From Clostridium paridis (lineage in GTDB: Bacteria > Bacillota > Clostridia > Clostridiales > Clostridiaceae), in the NCBI RefSeq assembly GCF_016765615.1, contig NZ_JAESWA010000019.1:124001-188000 (forward strand): 64,000 nucleotides of DNA, read 5' to 3'. Below the pieces are notes generated by a model that worked only from the letters and a program-made list of their open reading frames with translations, ran no database searches and was not told the origin of the DNA. How positions within the stretch are numbered: position 1 is the stretch's first letter; each line of letters opens with the position of its first letter. Position numbers and translations under genes: made by a program. Positions 51,519 to 61,100 of this stretch are shown piece by piece.

Positions 51519-53745
51519 CTTACCTCTCATACTCGGAGGAATAATAATAGCAGTTATCTTAATTCTTGTTGCTTTTCCAGAAAAGGTTACCCACTATAAT
51601 CCATATGCTATAGAGGGCATTAAAACAACAGCTCAGAAAAGTGGAGCGTCAATATCAATTCAAGGGGCTCCATTCTCACCATCAAAGGAAAATATACTAG
51701 GGACAGATCAACTGGGGAGAGATGAATTAAGCTTACTAGTTTACGGAACTAGACTTACTTTGGAAATAGGGATTTTAGTTGTTTTAGGTAGATTCCTAAT
51801 TGCTATTCCATTAGGTATAGCAGCAGGATTTGGGAATAACTTATGTAAATCTATAATAAGTTTATTTAATTTAGTATTTAGTGCAATTCCAGCACTAATT
51901 ATAAGTATTCTTGTGTTAGGGATAAGTTTCTTTTTGGGCCTATTTAAGGAACAATCTATATTGGCCTTTGTGATTGTGCTTACTATAGTGGGATTTGGTA
52001 AGGTAGCGGGACTGGTAAGAGAGAGAGTTGAAAACATATTATCCAAGCCCTTTATTACAGGGGAAAGAGCAATAGGGAAAAGTAATATATTAATTGCAGT
52101 TAAAAATGTATTACCACATCTTTCACCGGAGCTTATAGTGCTTATATTTATGGAGATGGCATTAGCCCTTTCTATGATTATGGAATTGGGTCTTTTTGGA
52201 GCATATGTAGGAAATATAAGAATTTTATTAGATGGAGGAAAGACATTAAATATAAGTGTGGAACCAGAGTGGGCAAGCATGATATCATCTTCAATTGCAT
52301 ATATAAGTGCAGCTCCTTGGATGGTATTTTCTCCTGCAGTAGCATTTTTTATTAGTATATTTAGTTTTAACTTATTTGGAGAAGGCTTAAGAGAAATGTT
52401 TTCAAGAAAGAAGTTAGGTTTTTCAGATATATTAAAAGATAAAAAGAAGAATTTTAAAAAGGCAGCAGTAGTAGTAATTGCGGGAATACTTTTGTTATTT
52501 ATTTCAAATATAGGTATTGGATATTATAAGGGTCAAGAAGCTAAAAAACAAGCAGCAAAGATAATGAGTTGGGAATTTAAAAATCAAGTATTAATAGGTA
52601 GTGAAGAGGCAAAATATACTGCTGATAATCTAAAAGAGTCCTTAAAAGAAGCAGGGTTTCAGCCAATTGGACAAGATTATATTCAAACCTATGATGTAGA
52701 TAAGTTAAATTCTGCTAAAGAGTATTCATTCACAATAAAAAATGGAGATAAATCAAATAATTTGGTCTTTGGTAAAGACTTTGCTCTATTAGATTATAAG
52801 GATTATTCATTAAAAGGACAAATATTTAAGGGTGATTCAGTGGATATGTTTAATCTAAAGGACTATAGGATATTTGATAATAAACTAGTGTTATTTGACG
52901 AACAAACTTATTCTCGAGAAGCTATTGAAGAATTTTCAAATAATATTAAAGAAAAATCAAAAGCATTAGGAGTTATAGATGTATTAAATACTAATGATAC
53001 CTTGCCTTCTGCTATGAGCAGCAAGATGACAGGCGATTCTTTAATATATATAACAAAGGAGGCTTCTAAATATCTAGAAAACGATACTGAAATAGAGATT
53101 AACCTTAAAGCATGTACTTTAACTGGTAAGGGAAGAAACGTAATAGGAGTCTTGCCAGGAAAGAATCCTAATTTATCAAATGAATATATAATGATAAGCA
53201 TGGGATACAACTACTTTTCTGATGATAGGGAGAATATCATCGAAAAAATGAAAATGCTTATTGAGGCTGCAAGAAAGTTGTACCAGGACAATAATAATCA
53301 AGGAAGAAGTATAATAATTGCATTTTGGGATGGTAATTTAACAGAGGAGTATTCGGGAGTGAAGAAATATGTAGACAATCCACTTGTTTTACTGAATAAA
53401 ACTGTTTTAAATATTGACCTAACTAATATGAACGTTAATGGAAATACTGTGGTTATTAATTCACAACAAATCTCTGTAACAAAGTATTTTTCTTGGGCAT
53501 TTAATCATGAATTTGAATCAAAGATAAAGAAAAATAATATAATAGTTGAACCTAATATAAGTAAGAAAAAAGTTAGTGAAATAATAGAAAAAGGTCCTAA
53601 TTCTAAAGAAGTTATGTATTATAAAGGGGCTGTACCAACAATATTGCTGTTAAATAAAGAAAATAATAATGAGATGGAAAAAGATGAGATTGAAAATAAT
53701 TTTGTAAAGACCTTAGTATCGTCTATTTCAAATATAAATTATTAG
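51505..53745 (+). CDS. OppC-like permease with C-terminal M28 pseudo-peptidase ectodomain
   Basis: This 746-residue fusion starts with an OppC-type permease (1-300): a first helix, the family mark LGTDQLGRDELSLLVYGTR (65-83), helices, and an EAA loop near 176-205. A Lys-rich cytoplasmic linker (301-320), a seventh helix (about 320-340) and an extracellular domain (345-746) follow. That domain is a diverged relative of the M28 ectodomain of the upstream protein (GRNVIGVLPGK, then a conserved KYVDNPL segment), but HxD is Gly-Tyr-Asn (567-569) and the Glu-Glu pair is lost (Asn-Leu, 611-612). It is very likely catalytically dead. The start has AGGAGG inside the upstream gene. Confidence 0.87.
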   Translation: MKKLNLPLILGGIIIAVILILVAFPEKVTHYNPYAIEGIKTTAQKSGASISIQGAPFSPSKENILGTDQLGRDELSLLVYGTRLTLEIGILVVLGRFLIAIPLGIAAGFGNNLCKSIISLFNLVFSAIPALIISILVLGISFFLGLFKEQSILAFVIVLTIVGFGKVAGLVRERVENILSKPFITGERAIGKSNILIAVKNVLPHLSPELIVLIFMEMALALSMIMELGLFGAYVGNIRILLDGGKTLNISVEPEWASMISSSIAYISAAPWMVFSPAVAFFISIFSFNLFGEGLREMFSRKKLGFSDILKDKKKNFKKAAVVVIAGILLLFISNIGIGYYKGQEAKKQAAKIMSWEFKNQVLIGSEEAKYTADNLKESLKEAGFQPIGQDYIQTYDVDKLNSAKEYSFTIKNGDKSNNLVFGKDFALLDYKDYSLKGQIFKGDSVDMFNLKDYRIFDNKLVLFDEQTYSREAIEEFSNNIKEKSKALGVIDVLNTNDTLPSAMSSKMTGDSLIYITKEASKYLENDTEIEINLKACTLTGKGRNVIGVLPGKNPNLSNEYIMISMGYNYFSDDRENIIEKMKMLIEAARKLYQDNNNQGRSIIIAFWDGNLTEEYSGVKKYVDNPLVLLNKTVLNIDLTNMNVNGNTVVINSQQISVTKYFSWAFNHEFESKIKKNNIIVEPNISKKKVSEIIEKGPNSKEVMYYKGAVPTILLLNKENNNEMEKDEIENNFVKTLVSSISNINY

Positions 53746-53760
53746 TTTGGATGTGAGTTG

Positions 53761-54735
53761 ATGAATAATAATACAATTCTTAATATAAGTGGACTAATGC
53801 TCTCTTTTAAAGCTAATAATGGATTTGTTCAAGTAATTAGAGGTGTTGATATTCAGCTTAACAAAGGAGAGATTCTAGGTATACTAGGTGAGTCAGGAAG
53901 TGGTAAGACAGTAACTGCATCTTCCGTACTTAGATTAACGCAAGATTCTGATTTAAAAATAGATAGTGGAAGCATTATTTTTGATAATGCTGAACTTACA
54001 AAATTAAGAGAGAAAGATATGCGTGAAATACGTGGCAAAAGAATATCATATATATTTCAAGATGCTAGCGCTGCATTAACCCCCTATAAGAAAGTGGGCA
54101 AACAGCTAAGAGAAGTTCTAAAAGTTCATGGGGAGAGTAATGACAAAAATAGAATAATTGCAGCTATGAGAAAAGTTGGAATCGATAATGCAGAGATTGT
54201 TTATAATATGTTTCCTTGGCAGTTAAGCGGAGGGCTTTGTCAAAGAGTGCTTATTACAATGAGCACCCTCTGCTCACCAGAGATAATTATTGCAGATGAA
54301 CCAACAGCAGCGATAGATGCTTCCTTACAAAAGAAGGTATTAGATCTTTTAAAAGATATAAATATAAAGGATGAATCTTCAATAATTATAATTACACATG
54401 ATTTTGATGTGGTTAGATATATTTGTAGTAGGGTAGTTGTAATGTATGGAGGATTAGTTATGGAGGAAGGTAGTACTAAGGACATACTTAACAAGCCACT
54501 ACATCCATATACTAAAGAGCTCATAAGATGCGTAGAATCTTTAGATAATAATGATAAGGAATTATACTCTCTAATAGGGAAAGCACCTAGTCCGGATGAG
54601 TTTAAGGATCAATGCCCATTTTATGATAGATGTAAGTATAAGAGTTCTAGATGTTTAGAAGGAATACCAAAGGTAAGAAATATAGATGGTAGAAGGGTAA
54701 GATGTATTTTAGAAGATACAGGTGATTTTTTTTGA
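53761..54735 (+). CDS. Oligopeptide-type ABC transporter ATPase, OppD-like
   Basis: This 324-residue ATPase has Walker A GESGSGKT near 42, Q-loop YIFQDASAALTPYKK near 97, signature LSGGLCQR near 155, Walker B IIADEPTAAIDAS near 176, and switch HDFD. The C-terminal extension has the Cys-rich motif CPFYDRCKYKSSRC near 285, standard in OppD/DppD proteins. It powers the two fusion permeases together with the OppF-like ATPase. ATG 53761 is chosen over the adjacent TTG (53758). It follows the permease gene by 15 bases and overlaps the next gene by four. Confidence 0.92.
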   Translation: MNNNTILNISGLMLSFKANNGFVQVIRGVDIQLNKGEILGILGESGSGKTVTASSVLRLTQDSDLKIDSGSIIFDNAELTKLREKDMREIRGKRISYIFQDASAALTPYKKVGKQLREVLKVHGESNDKNRIIAAMRKVGIDNAEIVYNMFPWQLSGGLCQRVLITMSTLCSPEIIIADEPTAAIDASLQKKVLDLLKDINIKDESSIIIITHDFDVVRYICSRVVVMYGGLVMEEGSTKDILNKPLHPYTKELIRCVESLDNNDKELYSLIGKAPSPDEFKDQCPFYDRCKYKSSRCLEGIPKVRNIDGRRVRCILEDTGDFF

Positions 54736-55526
54736 ATAAAGAGGATAAAAATATAATAATAGTTGAAAATCTATCTAAGCACTATATTGTAAAGAAAAAT
54801 ATTCTTTCTAAGAAGAATCTTATTAAAGCAGTGGATAATGTGAGTTTTGAAATCAAAGAAGGAGAGGCTTTAGGCCTTATTGGTGAAAGTGGATGTGGTA
54901 AAAGTACAACCGCATCACTAATTCTAAATCTTATAAAAGCAGATGAAGGTAAAATAATTTATAAAAATATGGACTTAACCAAAATAAATGATGATGTTAT
55001 GAGAGGGTTAAGAAAAGACTTGCAAATTATTTTCCAGGCAAGTCAAGGGACGTTAGATCCACTAATGACAATTGATGAATTACTAAAAGTACCATTAAAA
55101 CTTCATAAAATAGTTGATAATTCAGAACTAGATTGTGAGGTAACAAGATTACTAAACTTGGTAGAGTTATCTGAGAGTGATAAATACAAGTATCCTTATC
55201 AAATGAGTGGGGGACAGAGGCAGAGAATAGGAATCGCTAGAGCTATAGCAACAAAACCGAGTTTTATAATATGTGATGAGCCGGTTTCAGCTTTGGATGT
55301 ATCTATACAGGGTCAAATACTCAATCTTTTAGAAACCCTAAGAGAGGAATTGAAACTTACTTATTTGTTTATTTCCCATGACTTAAAGGTGGTAAAGCAC
55401 TTATGTGATAGAATTGCAGTAATGAATAAGGGGAAGATAGTTGAAATAGGAGAAACTAGGAAGATATTAGAGAATCCCAAAGAGGAATATACTAAAAAAC
55501 TTATAAGTTCACAATTGTTTGTATAG
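54732..55526 (+). CDS. Oligopeptide-type ABC transporter ATPase, OppF-like (short form)
   Basis: This 264-residue ATPase starts at TTG 54732, overlapping the OppD-like stop codon, behind AGGTGA. It has Walker A GESGCGKST near 56, Q-loop IIFQASQGTLDP near 100, signature MSGGQRQR near 157 and Walker B FIICDEPVSALDVS near 177. The C-terminal OppF extension is missing: it ends shortly after ENPKEEYTKKLISSQ, about 50 residues shorter than standard OppF. It completes the transporter operon. No gene for an extracellular binding protein lies on either side. Confidence 0.92.
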   Translation: MNKEDKNIIIVENLSKHYIVKKNILSKKNLIKAVDNVSFEIKEGEALGLIGESGCGKSTTASLILNLIKADEGKIIYKNMDLTKINDDVMRGLRKDLQIIFQASQGTLDPLMTIDELLKVPLKLHKIVDNSELDCEVTRLLNLVELSESDKYKYPYQMSGGQRQRIGIARAIATKPSFIICDEPVSALDVSIQGQILNLLETLREELKLTYLFISHDLKVVKHLCDRIAVMNKGKIVEIGETRKILENPKEEYTKKLISSQLFV

Positions 55527-55547
55527 CAATGACACATTTGTATGAAA

Positions 55548-55592
55548 ATACCCACAGAATTCTTATAATATTCTGTGGGTTTAATTTTATAG
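55548..55592. terminator. Bidirectional terminator after the transporter operon
   Basis: A perfect 11-bp stem (55550-55560 with 55570-55580) with a 9-base loop is followed by TTTAATTTTAT on the plus strand and ATTTTCAT on the minus strand. Confidence 0.84.
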
Positions 55593-55606
55593 GTGTTAGT
55601 CGTTTA

Positions 55607-56263
55607 TTAATAACATGTAAAGCTGTCTATTCTATTTAGATCTAAGCCAAAGTATACCCATCTAAAGCCCATCCATCTCCATCCAGCTACGGACCTTGGA
55701 CCAACATAAGTTAAGTAAGCCCAGTAAGCATTACCATTCCTTTGCCAAATGTATATAAATCTATTAGTACAAGGCCTTATTGCACCATAGTCAACCTTAT
55801 AAGCTCCTACTCCTTTTTCAGTGCCATACTTTTTGCTTTCAGACTTTGAAGGAACAAAATTAGGTGGACTGCTCATGGGGCCCGCAGCACTTGGCATTTT
55901 ACCAGGTGCACCTTGTTGATTGTATTGATAGTTCGGAGGAACTTGGTTGCCTGGATAGTTTGGAGAAAATTGATTGTTTGGATAGTTTGGAGAAAATTGA
56001 AATGCTGAAGGATCTACTATATTTGGAGGCATCATATTATTTGGAAGTTGCCTATATCCATATATAGGATTGAAGAATACATCATCCTCTTCTTCTCTAT
56101 AGCCATCACCATATTCTTCTTCTAGACTAATAAACCTAAAAAGTGGAGGAATACTATAATTTACGTCTACTTCAAATTCTCCAACTTCATCTATTTCCTC
56201 ACCATGAGAAAAAAATCTAACAGTTGAGGAATCAAAGTCGAAATTTTCATATGAGTTATACAT
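55607..56263 (-). CDS. Low-complexity surface or spore-coat-like protein, unknown function
   Basis: This 218-residue protein has three parts: an acidic N-terminal region (1-70); a Pro/Asn/Gln/Tyr-rich repeat region (75-140) with near-repeats such as FSPNYPNNQ, FSPNYPGNQ and PPNYQYNQQ; and an aromatic C-terminal domain (150-218) rich in Trp, Tyr, Phe and Arg, with AIRPCTNRFIYIW, GWRWMGFRWVYFG and a terminal SFTCY. I recall similar C-terminal domains in clostridial proteins of unknown function, several linked with spores, but cannot confirm this. No signal peptide is seen. It has a GGATG site and shares a terminator with the transporter operon. Confidence 0.7.
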   Translation of the reverse strand: MYNSYENFDFDSSTVRFFSHGEEIDEVGEFEVDVNYSIPPLFRFISLEEEYGDGYREEEDDVFFNPIYGYRQLPNNMMPPNIVDPSAFQFSPNYPNNQFSPNYPGNQVPPNYQYNQQGAPGKMPSAAGPMSSPPNFVPSKSESKKYGTEKGVGAYKVDYGAIRPCTNRFIYIWQRNGNAYWAYLTYVGPRSVAGWRWMGFRWVYFGLDLNRIDSFTCY

Positions 56264-56398
56264 AAAAACATCCTTTTATATTAATCTCAATTAGTATTAT
56301 ATTCAGTATTTATAAAATGGTTACTAAGTAGAATTTAAGTATTATGAATAAAAAAATAAAAAAATTAAGGAAAAAAATAAATATAATTACTAAATCCA

Positions 56399-56427
56399 TT
56401 GACATAATAACTAGGATAGATAATAAT
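56399..56427 (+). promoter_or_regulatory. Promoter of a candidate short RNA
   Basis: TTGACA (56399-56404) is 16-17 bases from TAATAAT (56421-56427), facing a terminator-like hairpin 45 bases on. Confidence 0.5.
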
Positions 56428-56433
56428 TAAGAA

Positions 56434-56505
56434 GGCTTCAAAATAAGACAAGGTATAATAATTAGGCAAGGAAAAGGACTGTTACTTATGTAACAGTCCT
56501 TTTGC
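56434..56505 (+). ncRNA. Candidate small RNA of about 70 nt
   Basis: A sigma-A-like promoter is followed after a short purine-rich stretch (AAGGCTTC, GACAAGG, CAAGGAAAAGG) by a perfect 13-bp hairpin (56472-56484 with 56491-56503, loop CTTATG) ending in TTTTG. No reading frame or neighbouring gene explains this unit: the gene to the left ends its transcripts elsewhere and carA lies 550 bases away. It is a weak candidate, since the T-tract is part of the stem. Confidence 0.35.
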
Positions 56506-56589
56506 ATTATAAAAAATGGTATTAGATAGGGATTAATAGAAAAAATATGAATAAATATGCATAATTATCGTATAAATATAACAAATATC

Positions 56590-56618
56590 TTGAATAAATA
56601 TATAAAGAAAAGTATAAT
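56590..56618 (+). promoter_or_regulatory. Distal promoter upstream of carAB
   Basis: TTGAAT (56590-56595) is 17 bases from a perfect TATAAT (56613-56618). No gene lies between it and carA, so it may give a long carAB leader. The stretch 56506-56589 shows nothing further. Confidence 0.55.
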
Positions 56619-56762
56619 GAAGATATATACTGACTATTAAATTGGGGGCTAAGTATATTTTAAGAAAGAAATGAATAAATTATGTATAAATAATAATATT
56701 GATAAATCCCTTTACTCAAGCTGTTTCTTTTAATATAACAAAAAAAGGAATTGTAGACCTTC

Positions 56763-56791
56763 TTGACAAATGGAAGACTATAACATAGAAT
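56763..56791 (+). promoter_or_regulatory. Proximal carAB promoter
   Basis: A consensus TTGACA (56763-56768) is 17 bases from TAGAAT (56786-56791), about 28 bases upstream of the PyrR-type loop. Confidence 0.82.
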
Positions 56792-56825
56792 ATCTTTAAG
56801 AAAATAAAGTTAGATACACTTTAAA

Positions 56826-56850
56826 TTGGTCCTGTGAGGCCAGAAAGGAG
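56826..56850 (+). promoter_or_regulatory. PyrR-binding-loop-like element
   Basis: TTGGTCCTGTGAGGCCAGA (56826-56844) matches the conserved PyrR RNA target: a stem (TGG/CCA), inner CC/GG pairs and a UGUGA-type loop, as in B. subtilis pyr leaders. An AAGGAG ribosome binding site (56845-56850) follows at once. PyrR with UMP should bind here. Confidence 0.75.
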
Positions 56851-56859
56851 TATGTTGTT

Positions 56860-56955
56860 ATGTTAACATTTGATATTAAAAACTTAACAGCTTTGTCTTT
56901 ATACGCGTTTTTGCGTTTAACTATTTGGAGGATAATAAAGGGATTAATGATATAG
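56860..56955 (+). CDS. Possible carAB leader peptide, 31 codons
   Basis: ATG 56860 lies nine bases behind AAGGAG, which abuts the PyrR-type loop. The frame encodes 31 residues (starts MLTFDIKNLTALSLYAF) and stops at TAG 56953-56955, in the loop of the carAB terminator hairpin. Inside it a small hairpin ACGC...GCGT (56903-56916) with a T-run loop could pause polymerase. The arrangement recalls the E. coli pyrBI leader. Whether it is translated is inference; codon usage cannot decide at this length. Confidence 0.5.
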   Translation: MLTFDIKNLTALSLYAFLRLTIWRIIKGLMI

Positions 56956-56984
56956 TTTAATCCCTTTATTATCCTTTTGTTTAT
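56930..56984 (+). terminator. carAB attenuator terminator
   Basis: A perfect 18-bp stem (56930-56947 with 56957-56974) with a 9-base loop is followed by TTTTGTTT, 75 bases before carA. It must be read through for carAB expression. Confidence 0.88.
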
Positions 56985-57058
56985 GCAAAAGAATAAGGGA
57001 TCTTTCTTAGATAAAAAGGTGTATTCTTAGCTTTAATAGTTAAATTAGGAGGGCTATT

Positions 57059-58108
57059 ATGAAAGCAAAGCTAATATTGGAAAATGGAATTATATTTGAA
57101 GGTAAAGCATTTGGATATTTAAAAGAAAGTGTTGGAGAAGTAGTTTTTAACACTGGGATGACAGGATATCAGGAGGTTTTAACAGACCCTTCGTATTATG
57201 GACAAATTGTCACTATGACTTATCCTCTTATAGGAAATTACGGAATAAATCTAGAAGACGTAGAATCTAAATCAGTTAAAGTTAAAGGATTTATTGTAAG
57301 AGAACAATGTTCTTACCCTAGTAATTTCAGATGTGAATTTCAAATAGAAGATTATTTAAAACAAAATAAAATTATAGGATTAGAAGGAATAGATACAAGA
57401 GCATTAACAAAGATACTAAGAAATAATGGGACTATGAAAGGCATAATTACCTTAGAAGATATCAGTCTTCAAGAAGCTAAACCTAAGCTCAATAGTTATT
57501 CCAATGAAGATGCAGTTAAGATGGTTACCTCTAAAGAAATATATACAATAGATGGGACTGGAAAACATGTAGCAATAATGGATTTCGGAATAAAACAAAA
57601 TATAATAAGAAATTTTTTGAATAGAGGATGCAAGGTAACTGTATTTCCGGCAGATACAGAGGCAGAAGAAATATTAAAGGTTAATCCAGATTTAATATTT
57701 TTATCAAATGGTCCTGGAGATCCAGAAGATCTTCCGGATGTAATTAGAAATATTAAGAACCTAGTTGGAAAGAAACCTATAGTAGGAATTTGCCTGGGTC
57801 ATCAACTTTTAGCCTTAAGCTTAGGAGGAAAAACTTCAAAGCTGAAATTTGGACACAGGGGATGTAATCATCCAGTTAAGGATTTGGAAAGTAATAGAGT
57901 GCATATAACATCACAAAATCATGGATATGTTGTTGACACATTACCAGAAAATATAGAGGTAACTCATGTTAATTTAAACGATGGAACCATAGAAGGAATG
58001 AAGCATAAAGAATTACCTATATATTCAGTACAATTCCATCCAGAAGCATGCCCAGGGCCAAAAGATTCAGAATATATTTTTGATAAATTTATGAAATATT
58101 CACTTTAA
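57059..58108 (+). CDS. carA: Carbamoyl phosphate synthetase, small (glutaminase) subunit
   Basis: This 349-residue subunit releases ammonia from glutamine and passes it through a tunnel to CarB for carbamoyl phosphate synthesis, the start of pyrimidine and arginine pathways. The N-terminal CPSase domain has [18 protein letters not shown] near 24-41. The class I glutaminase domain has the Cys nucleophile in GICLGHQ near 243 and the His-Glu pair in [11 protein letters not shown] near 324. The length is typical. AGGAGGG precedes the ATG. Expression is governed by the PyrR-type attenuator upstream. Confidence 0.96.
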   Translation: MKAKLILENGIIFEGKAFGYLKESVGEVVFNTGMTGYQEVLTDPSYYGQIVTMTYPLIGNYGINLEDVESKSVKVKGFIVREQCSYPSNFRCEFQIEDYLKQNKIIGLEGIDTRALTKILRNNGTMKGIITLEDISLQEAKPKLNSYSNEDAVKMVTSKEIYTIDGTGKHVAIMDFGIKQNIIRNFLNRGCKVTVFPADTEAEEILKVNPDLIFLSNGPGDPEDLPDVIRNIKNLVGKKPIVGICLGHQLLALSLGGKTSKLKFGHRGCNHPVKDLESNRVHITSQNHGYVVDTLPENIEVTHVNLNDGTIEGMKHKELPIYSVQFHPEACPGPKDSEYIFDKFMKYSL

Positions 58109-58134
58109 GCTTAGAAGTATTAGGAGGTAAGGAA

Positions 58135-61100
58135 ATGCCATTAAATAAAGATATAAAAAAAGTATTAGTTATAGGCTCAGGTCCAATTATTATAGGGCAG
58201 GCAGCAGAATTTGATTATTCAGGAACGCAAGCTTGCCAAGCCTTAAAAGAAGAAGGAATAGAGGTTGTTTTAGTAAATTCAAATCCGGCTACAATTATGA
58301 CTGACAAAGAAGTAGCTGATAAAATATATCTTGAACCATTAACTGTAGAGTTTGTTGAGAAAGTAATAAAAAAAGAAAGACCTGATTCTCTACTTGCAGG
58401 AATGGGTGGCCAAACAGGGCTAAACTTAACTGTAGAGTTGTATGAAAAAGGAATATTAGATAAATATAAATTGAAAGTAATAGGTACTTCTGTTGAATCC
58501 ATTAAAGAGGGTGAAGATAGAGAATTATTCAGAGCCATGATGCAAAGAATAAATGAACCTGTAATTCAAAGTGAAATTGTAACAACATTAGAACAAGGAA
58601 GAAAGGTAGCTAATGAAATAGGTTACCCAGTAGTTGTTAGACCGGCATATACCTTAGGGGGAACAGGTGGAGGAATAGTAAATAATGAAGAAGAATTAAA
58701 TATAACATTAGCTTCAGGGTTACAATTAAGCTCAATTCACCAATGCTTGTTAGAGAAGAGTGTTAAAGGATGGAAGGAAGTAGAATATGAGGTTATGAGA
58801 GATTCCTATGGAAACTGCATAACAGTCTGTAATATGGAAAATATTGACCCTGTAGGAATCCATACGGGAGATTCAATAGTTGTAGCTCCATCCCAAACAT
58901 TATCAGATAAAGAATATCAAATGCTTAGAACGGCATCAATAAATATAATTAATGCAGTGGGAATTGAAGGAGGATGTAATGTACAATTTGCATTAAATCC
59001 AGATTCTTTTGAGTATGCAGTTATAGAAATAAATCCTAGAGTTTCACGTTCGTCAGCGCTAGCATCTAAAGCAACTGGATACCCAATTGCAAAGATGGCA
59101 GCAAAAATAGCATTAGGATATGGACTAGATGAAATTGAAAATGCAGTTACTAAGAAAACTTATGCATGCTTTGAACCTACATTAGATTATGTAGTGGTTA
59201 AAATACCAAAATGGCCATTTGATAAATTCTTCTCTGCAGATAGGGCTTTAGGAACTAAGATGATGGCTACAGGAGAAATAATGGCCATAGGAGCTAATTT
59301 TGAAGCAGCATTCTTAAAAGGTATTAGAAGTTTGGAGATTGGAAAGTATTCTTTAGAGCATAAAAAGTTCAGAAGTTTAAGCTTAGAGGAACTTAGAGAA
59401 AGAATAAAAACTCCAGATGATGAGAGAATCTTCGCTCTTGCAGAAATGTTAAGAAGGGATTATAGAGTTGAACATGTATCAAGAATAACTGGAATGGATA
59501 TATTCTTTATTGAAAAGTTTAAGTGGATTGTTGAGGAAGAACAAAGATTAAAACTAAGTAAGCTTGAACAATTAGATAAGGAATGGCTACAAAATTTAAA
59601 AAGAAAAGGCTTTTCAGATAAAGGAATAGCAGATTTACTAGGATCCACTCCAGAAGATATATATAAACTTAGGAGTATATGGAATATTAAACCAAGTTAT
59701 AAGATGGTTGATACCTGTGGGGGAGAATTTGAGGCACTTTCACCATACTATTATTCTACCTATGAACAATATGATGAGGTGCAGGTATCAGACAAAAAGA
59801 AAGTAATGGTTATAGGGTCTGGACCTATAAGAATAGGTCAGGGTATAGAATTTGACTATGCATCAGTTCACTGTGTAATAGCTCTTAAAAAGCTGGGAAT
59901 TGAAACTATTATAGTTAATAATAATCCAGAAACAGTAAGTACAGATTTTAATATATCCGATAAGTTATATTTTGAGCCATTAACGGAAGAAGATGTATTT
60001 AATATAATTGAAAAAGAAAAGCCAGATGGGGTAATACTTCAATTCGGAGGACAGACGGCAATAAAATTAGCTAACTTCTTAAAAGAAAAGGATATTCAGA
60101 CACTAGGAACTACTGCAGATCAAATTGATTTAGCAGAAGATAGAGAAAAGTTCGATGAAATGCTAGAAAAACTTGGAGTAAGTAGACCGAAAGGAAAAGG
60201 AGTATGGACAATAGAGGATGGAATTAAAGAAGCAAGAGAATTAGAATTCCCAGTTCTGGTTAGACCATCCTATGTATTAGGTGGCCAAGGCATGGAAATA
60301 ACTCATGATGAAGATGAGTTGATATATTATTTAAGTAATGCCTTTGAGAAAGACACTAAAAGTCCTATATTAATAGATAAGTATCTAATGGGAAGAGAGA
60401 TAGAAGTAGATGCGATATCAGATGGAGAAGATGTTTTAATACCAGGTATAATGGAACATTTAGAGAGAGCAGGAGTTCACTCAGGTGATTCTATAACAAT
60501 GTATCCTAGTCAAAATCTTAGTAAGTCAATTAAAGATAAGGTGTTAGAATATACTAAGAAACTTGCAATTGAAATAGGCATTAAGGGAATGATTAATATT
60601 CAATTTATAGAATATCAAGATAAGCTATATGTGATTGAAGTTAATCCTAGAGCATCGAGAACCGTGCCATATATATCAAAAGTTAGTAAGGTACCAATTG
60701 TTGATTTAGCTACTAAGGTTATGTTAGGTGAAAAACTTAAAGATTTAGGATATGGTGTGGATGTATATAAAGAACCTAAACTTGTATCAGTAAAAGTTCC
60801 AGTATTCTCAACTCAAAAACTTCCTAATGTAGAGGTTTCATTAGGACCTGAGATGAAGTCTACAGGTGAGGTGTTAGGAGTAGGTAAAACACTAGAAGAA
60901 GCTTTATATAAAGGAATGCTTGCAGCTGGGTTATATCCAGAAAGAAATACTGGAAAAATATTAGCAACTATAAATAATCATGATAAAGAGGAATTCCTAA
61001 GTATAGTTAGAAAATTAAAGGGACTAGATTATGAATTCGTTGCAACATCAGGAACTGCAGAGCTTTTAAGAAAAGAAGGATTAAAAGCTGAAGTAGTAAG

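Noticed and set aside
51741-52280. 179-codon open frame antisense to the OppC-like fusion gene
   Set aside because: No ribosome binding site, and the residue composition mirrors the membrane gene on the other strand.
55864-56067. Plus-strand reading frame with repeated Leu-Asp-Ser-Leu-Glu units opposite the low-complexity gene
   Set aside because: It is a shadow of the Pro/Asn repeats on the other strand and has no ribosome binding site.
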